A program made the translations under genes and the position numbers. A stretch of DNA of 9,967 nucleotides. Source: Candidatus Shapirobacteria bacterium CG10_big_fil_rev_8_21_14_0_10_48_15. GTDB taxonomy: Bacteria > Patescibacteriota > Microgenomatia > PFEM01. The notes below the pieces were generated by a model. The model worked only from the letters and a program-made list of their open reading frames with translations, did not search any database and was not told the origin of the DNA. The stretch is from the NCBI GenBank assembly GCA_002793635.1, contig PFEM01000031.1:1-9967 (forward strand). The letters run 5' to 3'. Numbering within the stretch: the stretch's first letter is position 1; each line of letters begins with the position of its first letter. Below are positions 1 through 6,990 of the stretch, piece after piece.

Positions 1-2004
1 AGAATCATTGATATTTTCAGAAACGGTGGAAACGGACGTTGGCGCCAAGCCAAGAACCTCCATAATTTTGGCTTGGCTGGCAGCAGAGGTTAATATCTCA
101 CTGTGGTTAGCGCCTTCAATGAGAGTAACTTGATTGCCAAACTCGGCGCTTTGGCTGAGCACGGTTTCGTCACCGTCATCAAGCTCCTCCTTTCCAGTTG
201 GTTTGCCGTCTGTCCAAAGCCCTGCCAGTCTTTCGATCCAACTGGGGGAGGTAACGTGGATCCAGCGCAGGGTGCTGTCGGGAATCCGGCCGGCAAAAGT
301 GTGCAGTGATAAAAAAAGCCTCTCATCGGCCGCCTCGTTTAACTTCTTCAGCCAAATATTTTGCTGATCCATCCAAGAGACCGGAATGCACTCGCCGCAC
401 TCCTTAAGATACGGGAAAATAGGCAGAAGGTCTTTAAGACCGGGCGCAAAGGCCCTCACTGCTTGGACAGCGGTAAAATAATGCTGCCGATTCAGTTGCA
501 ACAGCAAACTAATCGCTAGCCTTTGCCAAAATGGAAAACTGCTGGTTAAAACACCCCCTTCCCAGATAGGGTAAACTTTGACGCTGCCACGGTGCGGTGA
601 GCCAAGGGTGATCAGCTGGTCAACTTGATGATCAGGATATTGTTGCAAATAGGTTCTGGCGGCCAAACCACCCAGGCTGTGACCGATGAGGTCAATTTTA
701 TCCTCCGCTTTAGGGTAGACCCATTTTTGAAGAAATTCCTCCAACTGGTCAGCGATTTGATTTACCGGCTGGCGCCAGTCGTAATTAAAAATAAAAAGAT
801 CGTCATTTTTTTGATAACCGGCGTTTTCCAGCGTTTCGATCAAACCGTCATAGTCACGAACCCCCGGGGTCATGCGCCAGTTCTCCTGCGGTTGGTCTTC
901 CCCCAAAATCATGGCCTGGTAATTCCAACTGGCTCCCAAACCAGGGAGAAGCACAATGGGCTGAAGCGGCGGGGTAGGGGTTGGGGTGGGTGTCGGTGTG
1001 GCCACGTCATCAAAATTACCTTCAATGTAGCCGATTTGCCAATGATCGCTGGCTAAACCGTCATACCAAATTCTGAAAATGTCACCCTCTTTAATCACAA
1101 AAGGGGAGGCAACGTATCTGCTATCAAAAGAGCTGGCTGGACCAGTGCCGAAAACCGGATTTTTGCTGGCTGGTTTTTCCCAATGAATGCCATCGGTGGA
1201 AATGGCGTAAACAATGCTTACCGGTAAATTGAGGCTTGTTGCTGCATAAAACATGTGATAAACGCCGTCTTCATAAATGACGTTGGGATAACTGACCATG
1301 TTTCGTTCCCACCACTCGATCGGCTCAATGACGGGATTACCGGCATATTTCGTCCAATTGATGCCGTCCGGAGAGGTCGCGTAGCCAATCCGCCACTTTT
1401 CCTCAAGTGTTCCCATCTGCTTCTCATTCCCGCCCGCATACCACATCTTGTATTCATCTCCCATCTTCAGCACCGTCAGCCCCCTAGCAATACCACCACT
1501 GTCCCATTCTCCCGGGGTTCCCCTTAGTACCCAGTCATTTTCTTCCCAATTAATGCCATCGGCAGACGTGGCATATTTTGTGCGATATCTATCTGGCCCA
1601 CTCGACGGAAACATACCTTGTAAAGAGGAATACCACATCTTATATTGATTATCGTCCCACATAACATAGGGATCCGTTGTTTCTTCACCCCAAGCAATAT
1701 CTTCAAGAAGATCAATTACTGGCCCTTCACCTCTTTGCCAGTTTTGTTTTCCATCAGGAGAAAAAGCGTAGCCAATACGCCATCCAATTCCACCGTTCGC
1801 GCCATACCACATTTTGTAAACATCTTGCTCTCTGATTAATGAACTGCATTGAACGTGATATTTTTCCCAGCCATCACCAAAGACAGGAAAAACTGGATTT
1901 TGATCATATCTAGTCCATGCAGCAAAAATATTATGAGGGAATAAAAGACAGAAGAAAATGAAAGTTACCAGTAGAAATATTTCTGCCTGCTTTTTAAATA
2001 TCAT
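1..2004 (-). CDS. Exported five-bladed beta-propeller fused to LCAT-like alpha/beta hydrolase (3' end beyond window)
   Basis: Reading from the ATG at 2004-2002, 668 codons are open to the window edge with no stop, so the C-terminus is missing. Residues 1-28 look like a signal peptide: lysines at 4-5, a hydrophobic core LLVTFIFFCLLF and a likely cut after NIFA. Five Y-x-[MI]-[WF]-Y motifs at residues 63, 121, 185, 249 and 310, most followed by [RI]xxYA.S.DGI.W, mark a five-bladed propeller of the kind seen in GH43/GH32/GH130-like folds. Residues 336-346 are (TP)5P. The rest fits the LCAT family: PGLG at 354-357, YDWR at 408-411, nucleophile Ser443 in GHSLGG, TLGSPHRGS, Asp612 in GDETV and His634 in GANHSE. 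Cys536 and Cys539 (CGEC) could form a disulfide. The likely role is extracellular acyl-ester or lipid hydrolysis or transfer, with the propeller binding or acting on glycan; the substrate is unknown. The hydrolase call is strong. Any glycosidase activity in the propeller is unproven. Confidence 0.9.
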   Translation of the reverse strand, partial: MIFKKQAEIFLLVTFIFFCLLFPHNIFAAWTRYDQNPVFPVFGDGWEKYHVQCSSLIREQDVYKMWYGANGGIGWRIGYAFSPDGKQNWQRGEGPVIDLLEDIAWGEETTDPYVMWDDNQYKMWYSSLQGMFPSSGPDRYRTKYATSADGINWEENDWVLRGTPGEWDSGGIARGLTVLKMGDEYKMWYAGGNEKQMGTLEEKWRIGYATSPDGINWTKYAGNPVIEPIEWWERNMVSYPNVIYEDGVYHMFYAATSLNLPVSIVYAISTDGIHWEKPASKNPVFGTGPASSFDSRYVASPFVIKEGDIFRIWYDGLASDHWQIGYIEGNFDDVATPTPTPTPTPPLQPIVLLPGLGASWNYQAMILGEDQPQENWRMTPGVRDYDGLIETLENAGYQKNDDLFIFNYDWRQPVNQIADQLEEFLQKWVYPKAEDKIDLIGHSLGGLAARTYLQQYPDHQVDQLITLGSPHRGSVKVYPIWEGGVLTSSFPFWQRLAISLLLQLNRQHYFTAVQAVRAFAPGLKDLLPIFPYLKECGECIPVSWMDQQNIWLKKLNEAADERLFLSLHTFAGRIPDSTLRWIHVTSPSWIERLAGLWTDGKPTGKEELDDGDETVLSQSAEFGNQVTLIEGANHSEILTSAASQAKIMEVLGLAPTSVSTVSENINDS
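967..999 (-). repeat. Thr-Pro linker, five hexanucleotide units
   Basis: On the minus strand the codons alternate Thr and Pro five times and then add a Pro (residues 336-346). The DNA is a run of six-base units of the ACCCCN type, differing only in a few bases. It separates the propeller from the hydrolase and is the expected form of an extended extracellular linker. Such linkers are common O-glycosylation sites in other exported proteins, though nothing here proves glycosylation. Unit number could vary by slippage without breaking the frame. Confidence 0.85.
1015..1842 (-). repeat. Five propeller-blade repeats within the minus-strand hydrolase gene
   Basis: The encoded residues from about 55 to 330 hold five diverged copies of a unit of 58-64 residues. 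Each carries a Y-x-[MI]-[WF]-Y strand (residues 63-67, 121-125, 185-189, 249-253, 310-314). Four also carry a downstream DG-x-x-W turn (84-89, 149-153, 213-217, 271-275). The spacing and motifs are those of beta-propeller blades, and five units would close one propeller. The middle copies are the most alike (YKMWY at three positions, DGINW at two); the last copy is the most degenerate. The repeat is visible at protein level. I did not see long identical DNA repeats. Confidence 0.8.
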
Positions 2005-2014
2005 CTTTATAGGA

Positions 2015-2044
2015 ATAATACGAGAAAAAAAGCTTCTTTGTCAA
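2015..2044 (-). promoter_or_regulatory. Sigma70-type promoter for the propeller-hydrolase gene
   Basis: On the minus strand there is a perfect -35 TTGACA (2044-2039), an 18-base spacer and a -10 TATTAT (2020-2015). The -10 ends 10 bases before the ATG at 2004. A start about 7 bases beyond the -10 would fall near 2008, giving a leader of only about four bases and no room for a Shine-Dalgarno site. The mRNA may therefore be essentially leaderless. The motif match is seen directly; the transcription start is inferred. Confidence 0.65.
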
Positions 2045-2050
2045 TAATGT

Positions 2051-2056
2051 TAAAAT
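2051..2056 (+). promoter_or_regulatory. Possible -10 element for the glycan operon
   Basis: TAAAAT matches the -10 consensus at five of six bases and ends seven bases before the flippase ATG at 2064, so transcription could also begin at or near the start codon. There is no recognisable -35 at the right distance (2028-2033 is AAAAGC), and the region is AT-rich, so a chance match is likely. It is listed because the operon must have a promoter and no intergenic gap exists downstream of it. Confidence 0.25.
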
Positions 2057-2063
2057 TAAGTTC

Positions 2064-3305
2064 ATGAAAGATTATTTTTATAGAATTGGTATTAACACCA
2101 GTGTTCAATTTGTAAGCAAGCTGTGCACTGCTGTTTTGGGATTCTTGGGGGTAGGATTATTAACTAGATATCTTGGGCAAATTGGCTTTGGTAATTTTAC
2201 TTTAATTTTCGTTTACCTCTCTTTTTTTGGAATTATTGCAGATTCTGGATTGCAGTTAACCATGAGCAGAGACATTGCCAAAGGGAAGCATTTGCCAGAG
2301 AAGATTTATGGCACTTTTTTCTGGTTAAAAATAATTTTAATTTTCATTTCGATTGTTTTGGCATTTATTTCTCTCGCGTTTCTTCCTTACTCCCCCCTTG
2401 TTAAAAGGGGAATTTTTGTTGCGTCTGTCGGAGTTGGCTTGGGATTTTTTAATAGTTTTGGCACCACAATTTTACAGGCCAACCTTAGACTAGATTTGGT
2501 CGCATTAATAGACCTCTTGGCAAAAGCTGTAACTGTAGCTTTTGTTTTTATCTTTGTTTTGATGCAAAAAAATTTTTATTATATCTTAAATACAATTTTG
2601 ATAGGCAATTTTGCAGCTCTAATTCTAACCATTTTTTTATTGAATAAGATAAAGAAAATTAAACTTAGTTTTGATCTAAATTTAGCCAAAAAAATTAGTG
2701 TTAAAGCTTTACCAGTAGCTGCCATTTCGGCGTTAGCTTTATTGTATTTCAAAATCGATACATTAATTTTGTCGATAATAAGGGGTATAAAAGAGGTGGG
2801 AATTTATGGGCTGGCTTATAAAGTGGTTGAAAATTTGTTACTTGTTTGGGGATTTTACATGGCCACTATTTATCCATTGTTAGCAAAACTTGCCAATAAC
2901 AAAAAAATAAAAGAAACTGTGGGACTATGGAAAATTTCTTTAACCATTTCAATAATTCTTTCATTGCTGGTTTCTATTTTAGCTTTTGTATTTGCCCCGT
3001 TGCTTATTAAAATCTTAGGTGGCCAAGATTTTGCCAGCAGCGTCATGCCTTTAAGAATATTACTTTGCTCCCTGCCTTTATTTTTTGTAAATAATCTCTT
3101 TTATCACTCTTTCTTATTAGAAGAGAAAACAAAATTAATTTTAAAAGCAATAGGTACATCCCTAATTTTTAATATAATTATTAATTTAATTTTTATCCCA
3201 AAATATGGTTATATAGCAGCATCCGTTTCAACAGTAATAACAGAAGTTTACCTCTCAATTATTTACTTTATTAATAGGTACAAAATTAAATCATTGACAG
3301 GATAA
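2064..3305 (+). CDS. Wzx-type polysaccharide flippase (MOP exporter superfamily)
   Basis: This is a 413-residue polytopic membrane protein of the usual Wzx length, with roughly twelve hydrophobic segments. Family signatures are TRYLGQIGFGNFTL (residues 34-47), the charged-to-hydrophobic KIDTLILSII (230-239) followed by GIYGLAYKVVE, and PKYGYIAAS (379-387) with TE nearby. Wzx proteins move undecaprenyl-linked oligosaccharides from the cytoplasmic to the outer face of the membrane. It opens the glycan operon, and its stop directly abuts the methyltransferase start. No Shine-Dalgarno site precedes the ATG. The gene is strikingly AT-rich (a sampled line is 23% G+C) compared with the later glycosyltransferases, which suggests a separate origin. 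A lipid II flippase (MurJ) role is less likely given the motifs and the neighbours. Confidence 0.9.
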   Translation: MKDYFYRIGINTSVQFVSKLCTAVLGFLGVGLLTRYLGQIGFGNFTLIFVYLSFFGIIADSGLQLTMSRDIAKGKHLPEKIYGTFFWLKIILIFISIVLAFISLAFLPYSPLVKRGIFVASVGVGLGFFNSFGTTILQANLRLDLVALIDLLAKAVTVAFVFIFVLMQKNFYYILNTILIGNFAALILTIFLLNKIKKIKLSFDLNLAKKISVKALPVAAISALALLYFKIDTLILSIIRGIKEVGIYGLAYKVVENLLLVWGFYMATIYPLLAKLANNKKIKETVGLWKISLTISIILSLLVSILAFVFAPLLIKILGGQDFASSVMPLRILLCSLPLFFVNNLFYHSFLLEEKTKLILKAIGTSLIFNIIINLIFIPKYGYIAASVSTVITEVYLSIIYFINRYKIKSLTG

Positions 3306-3947
3306 ATGAAGCTACCAAAAATTGGAGAACGAGTTGAAGTGGCCTCTAAATACGTTATAAAAGCAGGCAAACTGTTAGATATTGGCTGTGGGAGTGGCGA
3401 AATTATTTTTTTTGTAAAAGACAGAGTTTCTAAAATATATGGCGTTGATAACTCAAGAAAAAAATTGGAATTAGCTAAACGAAATGGCTTGATAACCAAA
3501 GCTTTCGATTTGAATGATGGGAAATTACCATATAAAGATTTCCTTTTTGAGGTAGTTACCTGTTTAGATGTATTAGAACATATTAAAAACCCTGTCAAGT
3601 TATCAAGAGAGGTTTACAGAGTTCTTAAAAAAAATGGCGCTTTTATTTTATCTACACCTAATATAAGGTTCTCTGGCCATTTATTTAGTTTAATCTTTAA
3701 AGGAAGATTTCCAAAAACAAGTGATAACAAAGAGGCCTATGATGGTGGACACATTCACTATTTTGCGTTTTCAGATTTAAGATCGATTTTAAAAAAAGCA
3801 GGATTTAAAATTACTCACGAAAGAGGCATTATAAATAAAGCAAAGAGGGGGTTTTGGGGACAATTTTTTAAGATAATTTTGGGGGGAAAATTTATGAGAG
3901 AGTTCAGAAGCCAAGGAATACTTATCGTTGCTAAAAAAGTAAAATGA
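3306..3947 (+). CDS. Class I SAM-dependent methyltransferase
   Basis: This 213-residue protein has a Rossmann-type SAM-binding core. Motif I is LDIGCGSGE (residues 24-32), Asp48 in GVD ends strand 2 and would bind the ribose hydroxyls, and CLDVLEH (86-92) is the post-II motif. LKKNGAFILSTPN (107-119) is the next strand typical of the Methyltransf_11/UbiE-like group. Lying between a flippase and a glycosyltransferase, it probably methylates a sugar of the growing glycan, perhaps as a chain cap. The acceptor cannot be read from the sequence. AGGA at 3299-3302 is only three bases from the ATG, so initiation probably depends on coupling to the flippase. Its end overlaps the next start as ATGA. 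Its arginines are nearly all AGA/AGG, as in the flippase and unlike the genes that follow. Confidence 0.88.
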   Translation: MKLPKIGERVEVASKYVIKAGKLLDIGCGSGEIIFFVKDRVSKIYGVDNSRKKLELAKRNGLITKAFDLNDGKLPYKDFLFEVVTCLDVLEHIKNPVKLSREVYRVLKKNGAFILSTPNIRFSGHLFSLIFKGRFPKTSDNKEAYDGGHIHYFAFSDLRSILKKAGFKITHERGIINKAKRGFWGQFFKIILGGKFMREFRSQGILIVAKKVK

Positions 3948-5095
3948 ATGTCTTGCTAATAAGAACAGGGGAGGAGTTCGGGGGAGCGGAGATTTACAAT
4001 CTCAACCTGATTCGCGGTTTTCGACGGTATTTCCCTGAAACTAAATTATTTTTTTTTGCTACTTGGCCGGAATTTAGTCGGCGCATCAATAATCTTGGCG
4101 GCCGGGTTTTTTTACTACCGATTTTTAAAAAAGAGGTCGGCACCAAAAAAGATTTGGTCGGGCTACTCTTTCATCTGCCAAAATATCTGACGGTGTTGCT
4201 TAAAACCATCACGAGGATTAACGAAAAAGAACCTCTGAACGCCATCTGCCTGCAGGGGACGACAGAAAAAATCATTTTGACTCCCCTGCTTAGGGCAAAG
4301 GGCTATCGGGTTTTTTGGCTGGAGCATGGCCCCCTTTTTAAACCCCAAAAAACTTGGTTAGTAAAATTTTTTTACCGGCTTTGGAGTCACTTAACTGTCA
4401 AAATTATTACCGTTTCTCAAGACAGCTATCAAGACCTTTTGACCAACGGCTTGACAAAGAAACGCGTGGTGACTGTTCCGGTTGGGGTTGATCTGCATCA
4501 GTTTCAGCCTTTGTCCAAATTGCAAAGGCAAACGTTGCGCCAAAAATGGCATCTCAAGCATGGGGAAAAAGTCATCGGGTTTGTGGGAGCAATCTCCGCC
4601 GCCAAGGGAGTAGAGGCATTTTTTAAAATTAGCCAGCAACTCATCAACCAAGGTAAAAAAGTAAAGTTTGTCCTGATCGGCAGCGGGCCAAAACTGACCT
4701 GGCTCAAGCAAAAAATTCATCAAAAAAAACTAGGCAATTATTTTCTTTTACCCGGTTTCCGCCGTGATATCCGGCCCTACGCCAAAATTTTTGATCTGGT
4801 AGTTTTCCCCACACAGCATCACGAAGGCTTATCCGCTGCTTTGCTCGAAGCCGCGGCGATGGCCAAACCAATTTTGGCCACGGATATTGGCGGTAACCGA
4901 GAAATCGTCATTGATCAGCAAACCGGCTTCTTGTTTAAGAAAGCCAGTTTGAAAAAGTGGGTGGAAAAAATTGATTGGCTTTTGGCTCATCCCCAAGTCA
5001 GGCGAGCGATGGGACGACAAGCCCGACTGCTGGCCAGCCAAAAGTTTAGCCAAGCTCAATGGATCAAAAATCTCTATGAAGTCTGGCAAGGCTAA
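3944..5095 (+). CDS. GT4-family glycosyltransferase (GT-B fold)
   Basis: This 383-residue protein has the two-domain GT-B layout. The N-terminal half has the glycine-rich GGAEIY loop (residues 13-18) and EHGP (127-130). IITVSQDS (154-161) and VPVGVD (178-183) mark the domain junction. The C-terminal half has GFVGAISAAKG (212-222) and VLIGSGP (243-249). The EX7E nucleotide-sugar motif spans Glu294 to Glu302 in EGLSAALLE. It would transfer a sugar from an NDP-sugar to the lipid-linked acceptor with retention of configuration; donor and acceptor are unknown. The start is fixed by the ATGA overlap with the methyltransferase, and no Shine-Dalgarno site is visible. Its composition and codons belong to the GC-richer downstream block. 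Confidence 0.93.
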   Translation: MNVLLIRTGEEFGGAEIYNLNLIRGFRRYFPETKLFFFATWPEFSRRINNLGGRVFLLPIFKKEVGTKKDLVGLLFHLPKYLTVLLKTITRINEKEPLNAICLQGTTEKIILTPLLRAKGYRVFWLEHGPLFKPQKTWLVKFFYRLWSHLTVKIITVSQDSYQDLLTNGLTKKRVVTVPVGVDLHQFQPLSKLQRQTLRQKWHLKHGEKVIGFVGAISAAKGVEAFFKISQQLINQGKKVKFVLIGSGPKLTWLKQKIHQKKLGNYFLLPGFRRDIRPYAKIFDLVVFPTQHHEGLSAALLEAAAMAKPILATDIGGNREIVIDQQTGFLFKKASLKKWVEKIDWLLAHPQVRRAMGRQARLLASQKFSQAQWIKNLYEVWQG

Positions 5096-5987
5096 ACCAA
5101 AATCAAGGTTGCTTTCCGTCGTGATCCCGACTTTTAATCGCGATCAGCCATTGCGGAACACCTTGCAGAGCTTGCTGGTGCAGGATTACCCACGCTTTGA
5201 AATTATCGTCGTTGACCAATCGACCAAAAAATTCCCTCCCAAAGAAGCATTTTTAAAAAAGAAGCACTTTAAAGTTTGGCATCATTCCCCGCCTAACGCG
5301 GCGGCGGCCCGTAATCTGGGCATCAGCCAAGCTAAGGGGGCGATCATTCTTTTTTTGGATGACGACGTGATTTGCCAAAAAAACCTGCTGAAAAATCACG
5401 TTAAAAATTATCGCGACGCCCGCATCGGTGCGGTGGCCGGCCGGGTGATTGATCGGTCAAGCAAAAGGTTTCGGGATTCCCATCGAGTGGGCCAAATTAC
5501 CTGGTACGGCCAGTTTACCGATGGCTTTGCCGGTTCCCAAAAGCAAATGGTGCTGACAGGGATGACTTGCAACGCTTCCTGGCGACGGGAAGTCTTAAAA
5601 AAGCTCCAGGGCTTTGACGAGAATTTCACCGGTCCGATCCGAGAAGATTCCGATCTTTGTTTACGCACAATCAATGAGGGCCACCAAATTATTTTTGAAC
5701 CGCAGGCAGTGGTGGTTCACCAGCGCGCCAAGACCGGCGGTTTTCGCAAAACCGAAGGCCGGTTGCAATGGTACCGCGGCTTTTTTAAAAACGAAACCTA
5801 TTTTTTTCTCAAACATCGACCCAAAATACTGCTGCCCCTGGTTTTGCTCACTCGAGCCAATCTAATTTTACGGGGCATGTTTGGCTTCGGCCACGAAGTG
5901 AGCTGGCGATCGCTGGCCACTCCCTGGCAGGGAATTGGCGAGGGGATCAAAGCTTACGGGAGGTGGCGCAATGACCATCGGGGTTGA
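5076..5987 (+). CDS. GT2-family glycosyltransferase (GT-A fold)
   Basis: From the ATG at 5076 this is 303 residues, opening with LLSVVIPTFNR (12-22), the standard first strand of GT2 enzymes. IIVVDQST (43-50) is strand 2. LFLDDDVI (92-99) contains the metal-binding DxD, and EDSD at 190-193, after GPIRE, is the acidic motif near the catalytic base. A hydrophobic stretch at about 251-262 may lie against the membrane. An upstream TTG at 4971 would add 35 residues that only repeat the reading of the previous gene in another frame, so I prefer 5076. The start overlaps the preceding stop by 20 bases and has only a weak GGAT at 5061. It should add one sugar with inversion; specificity is unknown. 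Confidence 0.9.
   Translation: MKSGKAKPKSRLLSVVIPTFNRDQPLRNTLQSLLVQDYPRFEIIVVDQSTKKFPPKEAFLKKKHFKVWHHSPPNAAAARNLGISQAKGAIILFLDDDVICQKNLLKNHVKNYRDARIGAVAGRVIDRSSKRFRDSHRVGQITWYGQFTDGFAGSQKQMVLTGMTCNASWRREVLKKLQGFDENFTGPIREDSDLCLRTINEGHQIIFEPQAVVVHQRAKTGGFRKTEGRLQWYRGFFKNETYFFLKHRPKILLPLVLLTRANLILRGMFGFGHEVSWRSLATPWQGIGEGIKAYGRWRNDHRG
5958..5963 (+). promoter_or_regulatory. Shine-Dalgarno site GGGAGG for the second GT4 gene
   Basis: GGGAGG lies seven bases before the ATG at 5971. It decides this start over the in-frame TTG at 5935. It is one of only two good Shine-Dalgarno matches in the operon, and it lies inside the end of the preceding gene. Confidence 0.75.
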
Positions 5988-6990
5988 TGCCGGCTGTTTG
6001 GTGGCCAAGAAAGGCGGGGTTTACCAAACCACGTACAATCTACTGACCACCCTGTCCCAAATTGATCACCAAAACCACTACGAGCTTTATACTTGGCAGC
6101 TCGTTAAACACCCTTTCGGTAAAAGAATGAAAAACCTGGTGGCGCGACCGCGGCCAGGATGGTGGTTTTGGGGTTTACCTAAACAGCTTGCTTGCCGGCG
6201 TCCAGCCGTATTTTTGGGTCCGGCCCAGGCTTTGCCGGCTTGGTCTTCCGGCCCAACAGTCGTGATTGTCCATGACTTAGGCTTTGAACATTGGCCCAAA
6301 TTTTATCCCCAGCGTCGGCGACTGCGACGACTTACCAAGCTGGCGGTGGCCAAAGCCAGCCGCATCGTGGCGGTTTCGCAAGCGACCAAACGTGACCTGG
6401 TACAGCTTTACCAGGTACCGACGGCCAAAATTAAAGTAGCTTGGGAGGGCTGTGACCAAAAAATTTTTTGCCCTAGCCCAAAACCCAAAAAGAAAGCCTT
6501 TCTTTTTGTCGGGGCGCCCAAACCCAGTAAAAACATTGCCGGCTTGTTGGCGGGCTTCGCTTGCTTTTGCCAAACCAGAACTGATTATGAATTGTGGCTG
6601 GCCGGAGGCAATTTTGCGCCGCTGATCGGGGACCGCCAGAAAGTAAAAAATTTAGGCTTGGTAAACCAAAAAAAGTTAGTTAGTTTATATCAGCAAGCCA
6701 CCGCCCTGGTCTCGCCGGCGTTTTATGAAGGTTTTGGTTTGCCTTTGGTGGAAGCCCTGGCTTGCGGTTGTCCGGTCGTGGCGGGGAATACCGGCTCGCA
6801 GCCGGAGGTAGTCGGCCGGGCCGGCCTTTTGGTTGACCCTAGTGACCCCAAAGCGATCGGCCAAGCGATGTGGCAAGTGATCACCCGGCAAAAACAGTTA
6901 GTCCAAGCCGGTTTAAAACGGGCAGCCCTTTTTTCCTGGCAAAAATTTGCTCGTCAAGTCATGGAAGCGATCAATGAAGTCAAAAATTAA
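5971..6990 (+). CDS. GT4-family glycosyltransferase, mannosyltransferase-like
   Basis: From the ATG at 5971 the protein is 339 residues, beginning MTIGVDAGCL. HDLGFEHWP (101-109), SRIVAVSQATKRDL (130-143) and FLFVGAPKPSKN (177-188) follow the pattern of the WbaZ/MtfB-like GT4 subgroup, many members of which transfer mannose. The EX7E motif is Glu253 to Glu261 in EGFGLPLVE, followed by ALACGCPVVAGNTGS and PEVVGRAGLLVDP. In that subgroup the 180s motif usually reads close to EPRKN; here the arginine is a serine (PKPSKN), while the lysine and asparagine remain. It overlaps the preceding gene by 17 bases. The mannosyl assignment is by family resemblance only. Confidence 0.92.
   Translation: MTIGVDAGCLVAKKGGVYQTTYNLLTTLSQIDHQNHYELYTWQLVKHPFGKRMKNLVARPRPGWWFWGLPKQLACRRPAVFLGPAQALPAWSSGPTVVIVHDLGFEHWPKFYPQRRRLRRLTKLAVAKASRIVAVSQATKRDLVQLYQVPTAKIKVAWEGCDQKIFCPSPKPKKKAFLFVGAPKPSKNIAGLLAGFACFCQTRTDYELWLAGGNFAPLIGDRQKVKNLGLVNQKKLVSLYQQATALVSPAFYEGFGLPLVEALACGCPVVAGNTGSQPEVVGRAGLLVDPSDPKAIGQAMWQVITRQKQLVQAGLKRAALFSWQKFARQVMEAINEVKN
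6963..6967 (+). promoter_or_regulatory. Shine-Dalgarno site GGAAG for the second GT2 gene
   Basis: GGAAG lies six bases before the ATG at 6974. It supports this start over an in-frame TTG at 6947 and sits within the last codons of the preceding gene. Confidence 0.55.

Noticed and set aside
970..999. Short tandem repeat as a CRISPR or regulatory repeat
   Set aside because: The units are contiguous six-base Thr-Pro codon pairs in frame in a coding region, without spacers.
625..1056. Plus-strand open frame of 143 codons
   Set aside because: It lies opposite the hydrolase domain, whose minus-strand frame has a full catalytic triad and family motifs. The plus-strand translation has no recognisable domain.
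4391..4723. Minus-strand open frame inside the first GT4
   Set aside because: It is a shadow of the glycosyltransferase gene, with no family motif.
4971..5075. TTG start giving a 35-residue extension of the first GT2
   Set aside because: The extension lies wholly within the upstream gene, has no GT2 character and has no Shine-Dalgarno site. The ATG at 5076 directly precedes the first family strand.
5935..5970. TTG start for the second GT4
   Set aside because: GGGAGG sits seven bases before the ATG at 5971, and the family's first strand begins there.
6947..6973. TTG start for the second GT2
   Set aside because: The ATG at 6974 has GGAAG six bases upstream and leads straight into the first strand.
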